64,000 nucleotides of DNA, from NCBI GenBank assembly GCA_964577805.1, contig CAZOAG010000002.1, positions 165,440-229,439 on the forward strand, written 5' to 3'. Position 1 is the stretch's first letter; each line of letters begins with the position of its first letter. The translations under genes were made by a program, and so were the position numbers. The stretch is from CAZPRW01 sp964577805. GTDB taxonomy: Bacteria > Verrucomicrobiota > Verrucomicrobiia > Opitutales > JAIRKQ01. Shown one piece after another: positions 46,571 through 55,823 of the stretch. The notes under the pieces are model-generated. The model saw only the letters and a list, made by a program, of their open reading frames with translations, searched no databases and had not been told where the DNA came from.

Positions 46571-46598
46571 TTGCTAATGGCATGAAAAGGTGCATACA
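46571..46598 (+). promoter_or_regulatory. candidate promoter of tRNA-Pro
   Basis: TTGCTA (46571-46576) and CATACA (46593-46598) lie 16 bases apart, 14 bases before the tRNA. The -35 is identical to that of tRNA-Glu; the -10 is weak. Confidence 0.4.
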
Positions 46599-46612
46599 CG
46601 GAGTTTGTATGT

Positions 46613-46689
<77 letters not shown>

Positions 46690-46822
46690 ATTTTTGATAT
46701 TTGTTCAAGGATTTTTCTGTCAATTGACTTTTTGAACCTTTGTGCGCAAAAAGAATATTGCTTTAGATCATGCAAGAATTGCAATGCCTTGGACGTAAAT
46801 TATCTCAATATGAGATTTTGGA

Positions 46823-46941
46823 AGCATCTATCTCAATTTCACAATAGGGAATAGAATATCTGCATTTGATTGTTCTTGTAGAATTTTTTGAAGGTTTGTT
46901 GATTGATGTTTGTTGATCTTGTAAATGCCGCACCACATTTG
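46823..46941. repeat. 119-bp direct repeat, copy 1 (duplicated pseudopilin 3' end)
   Basis: This stretch equals 48782-48900 with three transitions and no gaps over 119 bp. Copy 2 is the 3' end and stop codon of the pseudopilin gene 48787-49311, so copy 1 is an orphan piece of that gene: on the minus strand it still encodes its last 37 residues or so and a stop. It lies just downstream of the glycosyltransferase gene. The rest of 46690-46990 holds nothing else I recognise. Confidence 0.95.
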
Positions 46942-46990
46942 ACGCAATACAACAATTCCAGTTAATGATGTTAGGTGTCAAGCAGCAAAA

Positions 46991-48622
46991 TTATGTATTA
47001 TTTTGTATGTTGCAAATTTTTCGAAAAAAACGATTTATGCGTTGCAAATGCTCTTTCAATGTTGGATAATGTGTTAAGTTTTCTTTGTCGTTTTTTAACG
47101 AATAATAAACATCTCTAACCAAAGAGTTGTGCCTTTGATATACAAAATTCCATCCCAATTTGCGTAAATATTCGAATGCTCGATTCATTTCTGTTAAGGC
47201 GCCAGGCCTATGAGATATTGCAGCGTTTTTTTTGTTCCCAAGTTTATTTGCTAAAACAGGAATTGATCCATAGAAATTCTCCTTCCCTTTAGGGTGAGGA
47301 GGAACAAAAGTTTTTATGCCGTGTTTTTGCAGTTCAAAAGAAAGACACATGTCTTCTCCGACATATTTCATATTTTGAATTGCTTGAGGTGCTTCGAAAA
47401 GATATTGAATCCAAGATTTTTTTAAAAACCAACTATGACCAACAAAATCAACTTCTATCGAAGAAGATAAATTGCCTTCCCATCCTATTCGAATCCAATT
47501 TTTATTACGGCCGTATGGATACTTGCAATGTTTGCCTAGGCTTATGATTCCGATAGTTCCATATAGTCCTTCTTGTTGTATGAATTCATTAAAACAGTTA
47601 GCTAGCCAATCTTTCCCTGGAATTGTATCGTCATCAAAAATGCAAACAAAGGTTGAAGATGCATATTCTTGTGCAAATTTAAATCTTCCATAAACGCCAA
47701 CATTAACAGGACTGCTCTTAATTATTTTTAAACTTTTTTTGGCGTTTTCAGGTATTACAATTTTTTCATCGTCTTCGGTTCCATCTTGAAATAAGATTAT
47801 TTCTTTGGCTTTTAATGTTTGATTATTGATAGCATCAATTTGTTGTTCAAGATTTTCTGGACGTTTATACAGATTCAGTACAACTGAAATATTAGGATGT
47901 GACATGTTCATATAGCAATTGCGACTCCCATATTTAGAGGTTGGGATCATGTAGTCTCTTGTTATGTTATCACGATAATAGAAATCGATTACAGACCCGA
48001 AATCTACATACGTATTATTTGGGTTGTTTTTAAATAATTCCATTATCAGAGGTTCAGACAATGGTCCTGCAGAAACAACATATAAAAGATTGTTCTTAGT
48101 GCCAAAGTCATTCTTAATTTCTTTAACTAGGCTAGCAAATGATTTTTGATAAAAGTCTATACAGTCATCATTGATTTCATAGTGTTTTAGTATGTTCAGG
48201 TTGGCTATTTTATGTCCTCTGGCTCTATAATTTGCAATTAATATGACATCTCTTCTTAATTCATTAAATCGGTACTTAAATTTAGTGAAGTTTTTGTTTA
48301 CCCAAATGTTTGCAAAAGTTAAATTAGTTGATTTTGCGCAAAGTCTATACCAGTAGAATGATTCTAGGTCACAACAAGGACATGAGATTCCATGCCATAC
48401 TCTATCATCAACTAATTGATATGCTTGGTTTATTGCATTTCCTAGTTTTGTCATTTCATTTGTGGAGCTCCATCCTTCTTGAGCTTTTATATTTTTGCCT
48501 GTCATTAGGTGTCTTTCGCTATCACCATATCTTAGTAAAGCAAAATTTTCTTTCTTTTCGATTTTGTTCCAAAAAAAATCAAATTCATCATTGAGAAATT
48601 TTATACTGCAATCTTTTAGCAT
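46991..48622 (-). CDS. two-domain glycosyltransferase: GT-D fold plus GT-A (GT2-like)
   Basis: The 543-residue protein joins two transferase domains. Residues about 15-235 have the GT-D (DUF1792) signature: ALLRYGDSERHLM with the DxE motif (Asp34, Glu36), a WHGISCPC segment and VVSAGPLSEPLI (about 182-193). Residues about 243-500 form a GT-A domain starting ISVVLNLYKRPENLEQQI, with QDG, the metal motif FDDDT (Asp330-332) and GED (about 422-424). It should add two sugars in sequence to a surface glycan or glycoprotein. The gene lies between 119-bp direct repeats and is unrelated to the flanking pseudopilins, so it appears inserted. Confidence 0.85.
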   Translation of the reverse strand: MLKDCSIKFLNDEFDFFWNKIEKKENFALLRYGDSERHLMTGKNIKAQEGWSSTNEMTKLGNAINQAYQLVDDRVWHGISCPCCDLESFYWYRLCAKSTNLTFANIWVNKNFTKFKYRFNELRRDVILIANYRARGHKIANLNILKHYEINDDCIDFYQKSFASLVKEIKNDFGTKNNLLYVVSAGPLSEPLIMELFKNNPNNTYVDFGSVIDFYYRDNITRDYMIPTSKYGSRNCYMNMSHPNISVVLNLYKRPENLEQQIDAINNQTLKAKEIILFQDGTEDDEKIVIPENAKKSLKIIKSSPVNVGVYGRFKFAQEYASSTFVCIFDDDTIPGKDWLANCFNEFIQQEGLYGTIGIISLGKHCKYPYGRNKNWIRIGWEGNLSSSIEVDFVGHSWFLKKSWIQYLFEAPQAIQNMKYVGEDMCLSFELQKHGIKTFVPPHPKGKENFYGSIPVLANKLGNKKNAAISHRPGALTEMNRAFEYLRKLGWNFVYQRHNSLVRDVYYSLKNDKENLTHYPTLKEHLQRINRFFRKICNIQNNT

Positions 48623-48781
48623 AGAATATATTTACGGGTTGTCTGTATCATATCTAGCTGCATTTTCTTTAGATGTAAATCTAAAATCTGGTAGTGGCTG
48701 TTAAATGTCAATATTGGGCTGTCAATTTGCGAAAAGATCACTGCGGTTGTAGTACAAATTATTTCGATATATAATTCTAGC

Positions 48782-48900
48782 AGCATTTATCTCAATTTCA
48801 CAATGGGGAATAGAATATCTGCATTTGATTGTTCTTGTAGAATTTTTTGAAGGTTTGTTGATTGATGTTTGTTGATCTTGTAAATGCTGCACCACATTTG
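48782..48900. repeat. 119-bp direct repeat, copy 2 (resident pseudopilin 3' end)
   Basis: Partner of 46823-46941, differing at three positions. It lies inside the intact pseudopilin gene and covers its stop codon, so this is the source copy. The two copies bracket 1840 bp containing only the glycosyltransferase gene. Confidence 0.95.
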
Positions 48901-49311
48901 TAATGTACATAATTTGTTGATGTCTGACATGTCAGATTCTTTATCATTATTGTCAAATGGAAATAGTCTGCAAATATATTGTGGATGTGTGTTTTTTACG
49001 TCTGGAAATTTTGATATTGTGACATCATGGAAAGATAATTCTGGATCATGCTGTTCTTCTATCCAAATGATATCGCCATTATTTAAAACCTGATAAATTG
49101 TTTCAAATGGTGTTAGTTTTATAAATGAAATAATATCATTTTTGATATTTTTTATATCATTGTAGGATGCTATTTTTGTTTTAATTGTATTAGAAGTAAA
49201 TAGTATGCCAAAAATAAATGGTATGCAGATGCCTACGATCGTTATTGATAACATGATCTCTAACAGTGTCATGCCGTTTTTATTGTTATATTTTGATACA
49301 ATGGATGACAT
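48787..49311 (-). CDS. pseudopilin/prepilin-like protein (third of cluster)
   Basis: The 174-residue protein begins with a short basic leader and the prepilin cleavage site NGMTLLEIML, where cleavage after Gly leaves Met1 and Glu5, followed by a hydrophobic helix (about 14-40). The rest is unrecognised and polar. Such minor pseudopilins prime or cap type II secretion or type IV-like pili. It is the last of three adjacent pseudopilin genes, 24 bases after the second. Its 3' end is duplicated at 46823-46941. Confidence 0.82.
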   Translation of the reverse strand: MSSIVSKYNNKNGMTLLEIMLSITIVGICIPFIFGILFTSNTIKTKIASYNDIKNIKNDIISFIKLTPFETIYQVLNNGDIIWIEEQHDPELSFHDVTISKFPDVKNTHPQYICRLFPFDNNDKESDMSDINKLCTLQMWCSIYKINKHQSTNLQKILQEQSNADILFPIVKLR

Positions 49312-49335
49312 GTTGATGAAAATGATACGGTTTTT

Positions 49336-49929
49336 TTAGAAACAATTAGAGATTACTAAATGGTCCTTTTCTGATATCGAAAAAATTGCGATGGAATTTC
49401 GGATGCCATCAGATTGTATCATCTTTTGTGCTTCTGGTGGAAATTTTTCTTTTGAAATGATAGCATCTTCATCGAATGGATCTTCTACAATGATGAAAAT
49501 ATTAGGGTTGTTAAACCCATCTGCGAGTTGTTCGTAATCAATCGTTCCGTCAGCATTTATGAAAAATTCATCATCGTGAAAAACATGAAATGTTTTACTT
49601 TTTGGATTTAAAGCATCTTGATCAGATTGTGATAATTTTTCTTTTAATGGAGTTTTTCCAGACAATACCTTGATGAAGGTTGAGCATGTTTTGTGGTTGT
49701 TCAATGATATAAGATTTTCGTGGTCAAAAAAAAGTGGTAGGTCGCCGTATTCTCTGCAATATGATCTAATGGCTGATTCATATTGTAAAAATTGTATACG
49801 GGTTTTGGCTATAAGAGCAGCTTTTTTGTGCATAGAAACACCATTTGTTGTAACTGCTGCAATAATTGCCAATATTGTTACAACAACAACAATTTCAATA
49901 AGTGAAAATCCAGTATTATTTTTTTTCAT
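49336..49929 (-). CDS. pseudopilin-like protein (second of cluster)
   Basis: The 197-residue protein has a prepilin site NTGFSLIEIVVVVTILAI with Glu at +5 and a single hydrophobic helix (about 7-27). The rest has an acidic middle part and ends with a Cys near the C-terminus. It overlaps the GspG-like gene upstream by 4 bases, so both are co-translated. Its specific role in the pilus is not determinable. Confidence 0.82.
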   Translation of the reverse strand: MKKNNTGFSLIEIVVVVTILAIIAAVTTNGVSMHKKAALIAKTRIQFLQYESAIRSYCREYGDLPLFFDHENLISLNNHKTCSTFIKVLSGKTPLKEKLSQSDQDALNPKSKTFHVFHDDEFFINADGTIDYEQLADGFNNPNIFIIVEDPFDEDAIISKEKFPPEAQKMIQSDGIRNSIAIFSISEKDHLVISNCF

Positions 49930-50378
49930 CTGCTATAAACATCATCAATTAATTTATCAATATCAATCGTTCCATTTGGTCCAGTCGATAATAAAAGGTA
50001 TGACCGTGAGCCATTATTATATTTGTATACATATGGTCTGCCCCATGGGTCGATCAAACAATCATCTTTAATTGTCCACTTATGATCATGAAAGAATGGC
50101 TCAATTTTTTCTGATAATGTATGATACAAAATATGTGCATTGTTAATAATGCTGTCGGAATTGGTCGTAGGATAATCATTTGTTTGCAGTTTGTATGTTT
50201 CCAAATGACAGTTTAATATTGCTAATTCTGCCCTAACTAAATTATTTTTAATATTATTTTCTCGATAATCATACGTTACAGAAAATAACACCAGGCATAT
50301 TGCGATTATTGCGATGACTGACATTACTTCCAATAATGTCAGTCCGGAACAAACAGATTGTTTTCTGCTCAACTTCAC
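49926..50378 (-). CDS. GspG-like major pseudopilin
   Basis: The 150-residue protein has a prepilin site CSGLTLLEVMSVIAIIAI and, near its C-terminus, CLIDPWGRPYVYKY followed by SYLLLSTGPNGT. The DPWGxPY and GxxG segments are those of GspG, the main pseudopilin of type II secretion. It leads a three-gene cluster of pseudopilins. No secretion ATPase, inner membrane platform or secretin gene is nearby, so the machine must be encoded elsewhere. Confidence 0.86.
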   Translation of the reverse strand: MKLSRKQSVCSGLTLLEVMSVIAIIAICLVLFSVTYDYRENNIKNNLVRAELAILNCHLETYKLQTNDYPTTNSDSIINNAHILYHTLSEKIEPFFHDHKWTIKDDCLIDPWGRPYVYKYNNGSRSYLLLSTGPNGTIDIDKLIDDVYSR

Positions 50379-50616
50379 ACGCCGATTTTATATTAAGATG
50401 ATATCTTCTGTCAATTGTTTCTATCATTTGTGATCAGTTTTGGAAGATACGATATTAGTTTATTAATTTATGAAAAAATTATCGATTAAGTGATGAAATA
50501 AAGTCATTCAGACGGACATTAATATAATATGGTAAGTTGTTAGTTGTTATGGCTGACTGATTTTGTTTTATGATTTTTTTCTTGTTAAAGAAAAATAGAG
50601 GTTTTGTATCGAGAGT

Positions 50617-51378
50617 GTGGCTATATCGTTCGATATGTTGGGTAGCGGAAGCACTGGCAATTGTGGCTTGATGGTCGTCAATGGACAGGTAATTTTGATT
50701 GATGCTGGGTTTTCGTGCAAGAAGATAAAAGATATGTTAAGCATTCGTAATATTGATCTTGATGATATTCGTGCTGTTTTTATCACACATGAACATATTG
50801 ATCACATACAAGGTTTGCGTGGTTTAAGGAAACATGACAATATACAGTTTTTTGCAAATAAATTGACTGCTGATGCTATAGAGCAGAAGTTTGAGTTTGG
50901 AATTAATTGGAGAACATTTAATACTGGAGATAATGTGGTATTTTCTGGAATGAATGTGATGTCATTTTCGATACCACATGATGCTGCAGATCCGATAGGA
51001 TATGTTTTTTCTGCTATTGAAAAAAAAGATGGTGGAATAAATAGTTTAGCGTGGATGACGGATCTCGGGTATATTCCATCAAATATTGTTTCTTGTATAA
51101 AAGATGCTGATTTATTGGTAATCGAATCGAATTACGACAATGATTTGTTGACAGCGGATAGGAAACGGCCGCCGTATATTAAAGCGCGCATTCGTAGCCG
51201 TTATGGACACTTACCGAATGAAGTGGCCATTAATTTTGTAAAGAATGCTAAAGATGGCCGCTGGAAAAAAGTAGTATTTGCGCATGTTAGTGCTGATTGT
51301 AATAGCGACGATTCAATAAAAACATTATTGGGAAATACAGAACATTTATCGTTTGAGTATGATATTGCTAGTGCTTGA
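50617..51378 (+). CDS. YycJ/WalJ-like metallo-beta-lactamase-fold hydrolase
   Basis: The 253-residue protein begins MLGSGSTGNCGLMVV and has the metal motif THEHIDHIQGLRGL (HxHxDH), DLGYIP and ESNYDNDLL, the order of the YycJ/WalJ group. These are possible 5'-3' exonucleases or phosphodiesterases. The start is GTG 50617. Its last 11 bases overlap the convergent membrane protein gene. Confidence 0.9.
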   Translation: MAISFDMLGSGSTGNCGLMVVNGQVILIDAGFSCKKIKDMLSIRNIDLDDIRAVFITHEHIDHIQGLRGLRKHDNIQFFANKLTADAIEQKFEFGINWRTFNTGDNVVFSGMNVMSFSIPHDAADPIGYVFSAIEKKDGGINSLAWMTDLGYIPSNIVSCIKDADLLVIESNYDNDLLTADRKRPPYIKARIRSRYGHLPNEVAINFVKNAKDGRWKKVVFAHVSADCNSDDSIKTLLGNTEHLSFEYDIASA

Positions 51379-52255
51379 TTGTTGTTCCAAGATACGAATA
51401 CGACAACATGTCGCACCATAATTTATATCGTCCTGCGAACGTCATAATTGCGTTCGATGAGTTATTTGATCGTTCACATAGTCCATCACGACAATTTTCT
51501 GACTCGATATTAAATTGTTCAGTATTTAATGAATCTATTGTGTTTTCTCGTTGAAATTCTGTCAGTGTTTTGTTTGCAATTTGTTTTTTATGCAATTCTA
51601 TTAATTTTTTTAATGATGCTGTTGATGTACGTGTTATTTGCCATGTCTTGGGATAGAAACTGACAAATAATGTTTGCATATTAGTTGTTATTATTGCTTC
51701 TCCTGATCCCAGAAATGATGTTAGTATGCAATTTAGAAATGGACGTTTTGTTGAAGAAATATCAAACATTATTTGTAATCGTATCAGTGAGTCTTTGCTA
51801 TAAAATATTGGTGAAAACATACATGCAGCACCATTGTTCCCGACTTTTAATAACGTAGATTGTTCAAATTCTTCTTTTAATATAGATGTTCGTTGTTGGT
51901 CGAAAAACTTTCCAATAGGCCATACGAACTGGTTTTCACATGGTTGAAATCGTGGAAACAACGGAATTTCCATAGTTGTTAATAGGCCAGTTAAATGCCA
52001 TATTCTGATCGATTCAAATAAGAAGAATACAAGAATGCACGTTGTAAATAACATCCATAATGGTCGTGTGGAGTTGGATAATATGTTATGAAGAAACGAA
52101 AAACATAATGCTCCAGTTGTTCGCATTGCCCATTTATGGGAAAATGCCATTCTGGGAGTTTGGATATGCCGTTTTACATTGAACAATATTGCAGTCAGTA
52201 GAAAACATAATGATGCTAAATCGCCATTCGATAATATGTTGCTCTCTGATGCCAT
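51368..52255 (-). CDS. unrecognised membrane protein
   Basis: The 295-residue protein has hydrophobic segments at about 12-26, 46-60 and 64-84, then a polar C-terminal domain of about 200 residues. I do not recognise the family. It starts four bases after the stop of the RelE-like gene, so they share a transcript. The C-terminal domain is probably cytoplasmic or periplasmic and mixed alpha/beta. It overlaps the convergent hydrolase by 11 bases. Confidence 0.7.
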   Translation of the reverse strand: MASESNILSNGDLASLCFLLTAILFNVKRHIQTPRMAFSHKWAMRTTGALCFSFLHNILSNSTRPLWMLFTTCILVFFLFESIRIWHLTGLLTTMEIPLFPRFQPCENQFVWPIGKFFDQQRTSILKEEFEQSTLLKVGNNGAACMFSPIFYSKDSLIRLQIMFDISSTKRPFLNCILTSFLGSGEAIITTNMQTLFVSFYPKTWQITRTSTASLKKLIELHKKQIANKTLTEFQRENTIDSLNTEQFNIESENCRDGLCERSNNSSNAIMTFAGRYKLWCDMLSYSYLGTTIKH

Positions 52256-52259
52256 GGTA

Positions 52260-52613
52260 TTATTTTTTTAGTGATTCTAGATATTTCCAAAATGATGAAT
52301 GTTGTTCTACCATTTGTTCTTCGCTGACAGGAAATTTTGACCTAAACAGGAAGTCAGACAACGTATGTTGTGGCAATATATAATGACATAATATTGATTC
52401 TTGTCCTGTTTTTTCTATGTAAATTCGAGAAGTGTCGACTTTTATGCGATAAAATAATTTTCCATCGCGTTGGAATTTTGGCATAGTATTTTCATTGTCA
52501 GAAAACGCACGATTTGATGCTTCGCTTATTTTACTTACGAACGACAGTTGATCATCTCGGTCGAGTTTTTCCAATTCTGACATACTTTGTTCGCTAAAAG
52601 TTAACTGATACAT
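52260..52613 (-). CDS. RelE/ParE-fold-like small protein
   Basis: The 117-residue protein follows the RelE/ParE pattern: YQLTFSEQSMSELEKLD at the start, then a helical stretch, GKLFYRIKVDTSRIYIE in the middle, and a strand ILCHYIL. A C-terminal 35-residue helical tail is added. No antitoxin gene is adjacent; the partner gene encodes a membrane protein. It may thus be a domesticated RelE-fold protein rather than a toxin. The fold call is by pattern only. Confidence 0.6.
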   Translation of the reverse strand: MYQLTFSEQSMSELEKLDRDDQLSFVSKISEASNRAFSDNENTMPKFQRDGKLFYRIKVDTSRIYIEKTGQESILCHYILPQHTLSDFLFRSKFPVSEEQMVEQHSSFWKYLESLKK

Positions 52614-52741
52614 AAATTAAACAATACTTAAAAAGTTTTTTAAGAAATGCAACCATGATTGAATTGCATCTGAATTATATAAAAATTTGTATAAAATTCC
52701 TTAATCTCGACATTCCATTCAAAACACTTTTGTTCATCGAT

Positions 52742-55453
52742 ATGAATGATATTGGAAAGTCATATTCCCCGAAAAACATTGAAGATAAACAATATCAAAA
52801 TTGGTTGTCGTCTGGGGATTTTGACCGTGTGATAGATGGCAGTAAGGCTCCATTTTCTATTCTTATGCCGCCACCAAATGTTACTGGTGTTTTGCACATG
52901 GGGCATCTTCTTAATCAAACATTGCAAGATGTTTTTGTCCGTCGTGCACGACATCAAAATAAAGATACTACATGGGTAGTAGGCACTGATCATGCTGGCA
53001 TTTCTATGCAAGTGAAAGTAGAAAAAGAGCTTGCGAAGGATGGTATAGATTGGCGACGAATTGGTCGTGAAAAATTTTTGGAACATGCTAAACAATGGCG
53101 TGATAAGCATGGTGGTATAATATTGTCGCAATTAAAAAAATTGGGAGTGTCATGTGATTTTAAACATACTGTTCATACATTGGATGATGACTATAGTCGT
53201 GCTGTATTGACTGTATTCGTTGAATTATATCGTCGCGGATATATTTATCGTGGAAAACGTATGGTAAATTGGTGCCCGTTGTCTCAAACGGCGATTAGTG
53301 ATGAAGAGGTCGTAATGGTGCCGCAAAAAAGCAAATTATATTATATAAAATATGAAATTGTTGAGCGGCCAGGCCAGTTTATTGAAGTATCTACTACACG
53401 TCCAGAAACGATCATGGGAGATGTTGCAATAGCAGTACATCCTGATGATGAACGGTTTAAATCATTTATTGGATTACATTGTAAATGTCCATTGAACAGA
53501 GGTCCAATTGTCATCATATCTGATTCTGCAGTTGATCCAGAATTTGGGACAGGGGCATTAAAAATCACTCCTGCACATGATAAAGTAGATTTTGAAGTTG
53601 GTCAGCGCCATAATTTAGAATTTATTGATGTTTTAAACCCAGATGGAACACTAAACAAATTAGCTGGTGATGAATTTAATGGTCTTGATAGGTTCGATGC
53701 ACGTGATAAAGCTGCAAAAGTATTGGAAGAAGCAGGCGCACTTATCAAGATAGAAGATTATGAAAATAATGTAGGATATTCTGAACGCGGCAATGTTCCT
53801 ATAGAACCAAGGGTGTCAGAACAGTGGTTTTTGCGATATCCGAAAATTGAAGAGGCCAAACGTGCTGTTCGTGAAGGATTTATAAAATTGTTTCCGTCTC
53901 GGTGGGAAAAGACATATTTGCACTGGTTAGACAATATTCAAGATTGGTGTATTAGTCGTCAATTGTGGTGGGGACATAGAATTCCTGTATGGTATAAAAA
54001 GGGATGTGATCGTTCTGATTCTAAAAATTGGTATGTTGGTGTAGATGCGCCAGATGATATTGAAAATTGGGAACAAGATGATGATGTATTAGATACATGG
54101 GCATCATCATGGTTGTGGCCATTAGCTGTTTTTGGATGGCCGGATAATAAGAAGATGGCAGAGCTTGGAATGTCATATTTTTATCCGACAGATGTTTTGG
54201 TAACAGGCCCTGATATAATATTTTTCTGGGTAGCACGTATGATCATGGCGAGCCTAGAATTTGGTGGTGATGAAAAACCATCTTTGTCGGATGAAGATAT
54301 AAAACAACGAATTCCATTCAAAAATGTTTATTTTACTGGTATCATACGTGATAAATTAGGCAGGAAGATGTCGAAAAGTTTGGGAAATTCTCCTGATCCA
54401 ATAGATCTGATTGAAAAATATGGTGCTGATAGTGTCAGATGGGGAATGTTGTTATGCGCTCCAAATGGTCAGGATTTAATATTCAATGAAGATAATTTAT
54501 TATTAGGTAGGAATTTTTGTACAAAATTATGGAATGCATTTAGGTTTATACGGATGCATCGTTCATGTGAGGCATATTCCTGCAGAGATGTAAAAGATAT
54601 TGTTAATAGTATTTCTGCGAAAGAAATGAACATAGATGATCATTCTATTTTATTGCGTCTGAAAGAATTAGTCGGTGAGGTAGATGATAGAATGCAATGT
54701 TTTGATGTTGCTGCTGTTGTTAATAAAATCAGTCATTTTTTCTGGACGGAATATTGCAATTGGTATTTGGAGTGTACAAAATCTCGCATGAGAAATAATG
54801 ATAAAACAGCGATAGCGGTCCATGATTTCGTCATGCGACAGTTGTTATTGTTGTTGAACCCATTTATTCCATTTATCACAGATGTTTTATGGCATGCAGG
54901 AGATAATGATGATAGCAAACTTCGTTTTCAAAATGTTTATTGCGAAACAAGAGATGATCTTGATGTATTGTTGTCGGGATTGAATTTAAATACATCATCG
55001 ACTGATGTTGTTGAACAATTGAGAGATCTTGTAAATGTTGCACGTAGATTACTATCATCTGTCAAAAAGATAGATTTTGTTAATGCTGTGTTATTTTATT
55101 CTCAAAATGAAGATACAAACCGGATGGTAAAACAATATTCTGGCTCTTTCAAAGAGTTGACTGGTGTTGAAATAAGGTGTGTTGATGAAATTTGTCAACT
55201 GCCATCAGAGCAGTCGTCATTGGGAATGTTGTTTTTATCATCAAAACAATCTGAACATGTACATGACAAACAAAAACTTATGTCGGAATTGCAACGGCTT
55301 GAAGGTTTGATTCGATTAAATCAATCGAAATTGGAGAATGAAAGTTTTGTATCACATGCTCCTGCTGCTGTTGTTGATGGCGCTCGAAAATTATTGTCGG
55401 AAAATCAGAAAAAACATAGCGAATTAAAAGCATTGCTAGACACATTGGAATAG
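52742..55453 (+). CDS. valS: valyl-tRNA synthetase
   Basis: Class I synthetase with editing domain. The HIGH motif is GVLHMGHLLNQT (about 49-60), the editing domain has STTRPETIMGDVAIAVHP, the KMSKS motif is GRKMSKSLGN, and the C-terminus carries the coiled-coil arm with LMSELQRLEGLIRLNQSKL. I choose ATG 52742 (MNDIGKSYSPKNIEDKQYQ), giving 903 residues; the upstream open frame is not ValRS-like. A strong terminator follows. tRNA-Val lies about 1.2 kb downstream. Confidence 0.98.
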   Translation: MNDIGKSYSPKNIEDKQYQNWLSSGDFDRVIDGSKAPFSILMPPPNVTGVLHMGHLLNQTLQDVFVRRARHQNKDTTWVVGTDHAGISMQVKVEKELAKDGIDWRRIGREKFLEHAKQWRDKHGGIILSQLKKLGVSCDFKHTVHTLDDDYSRAVLTVFVELYRRGYIYRGKRMVNWCPLSQTAISDEEVVMVPQKSKLYYIKYEIVERPGQFIEVSTTRPETIMGDVAIAVHPDDERFKSFIGLHCKCPLNRGPIVIISDSAVDPEFGTGALKITPAHDKVDFEVGQRHNLEFIDVLNPDGTLNKLAGDEFNGLDRFDARDKAAKVLEEAGALIKIEDYENNVGYSERGNVPIEPRVSEQWFLRYPKIEEAKRAVREGFIKLFPSRWEKTYLHWLDNIQDWCISRQLWWGHRIPVWYKKGCDRSDSKNWYVGVDAPDDIENWEQDDDVLDTWASSWLWPLAVFGWPDNKKMAELGMSYFYPTDVLVTGPDIIFFWVARMIMASLEFGGDEKPSLSDEDIKQRIPFKNVYFTGIIRDKLGRKMSKSLGNSPDPIDLIEKYGADSVRWGMLLCAPNGQDLIFNEDNLLLGRNFCTKLWNAFRFIRMHRSCEAYSCRDVKDIVNSISAKEMNIDDHSILLRLKELVGEVDDRMQCFDVAAVVNKISHFFWTEYCNWYLECTKSRMRNNDKTAIAVHDFVMRQLLLLLNPFIPFITDVLWHAGDNDDSKLRFQNVYCETRDDLDVLLSGLNLNTSSTDVVEQLRDLVNVARRLLSSVKKIDFVNAVLFYSQNEDTNRMVKQYSGSFKELTGVEIRCVDEICQLPSEQSSLGMLFLSSKQSEHVHDKQKLMSELQRLEGLIRLNQSKLENESFVSHAPAAVVDGARKLLSENQKKHSELKALLDTLE

Positions 55454-55483
55454 TTTGTGATTGTGCTTTGCTTTGCGTTTTTG

Positions 55484-55537
55484 AATCAAAGATTGACGCG
55501 CGACTATTGTGAGTTGTGCATCAATCTTTGATTTTTT
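55484..55537 (+). terminator. terminator of valS
   Basis: AATCAAAGATTGA (55484-55496) pairs with TCAATCTTTGATT (55521-55533), 13 bp, with a 24-base loop, followed by a T-run. The gap from 55538 to 55823 shows nothing else. Confidence 0.88.
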
Positions 55538-55823
55538 ATAAAAAGAGATGGGTGCAAGATGTTGCGGTTGTTACTGAAAGTCTGCACTGTTGGTAAATGT
55601 CTGCCTGTATTATTTTTGGTATATGTTTATGGCTTGCATATATTGATCAACGGATATTAAAATTATTGTCGTTGGTTACCTGATTTTGTTGCTTGGTCAT
55701 TGTTGTGTTTTTTAGTTGTTACAAACAACAGTTGTTCATGTTGATTAAGAGTGTATTATAAAAAACAACATCAATCCAAGAAAAAAGTCTCAGATTGATG
55801 CAATTGTTGATTTTGTATGTTTT

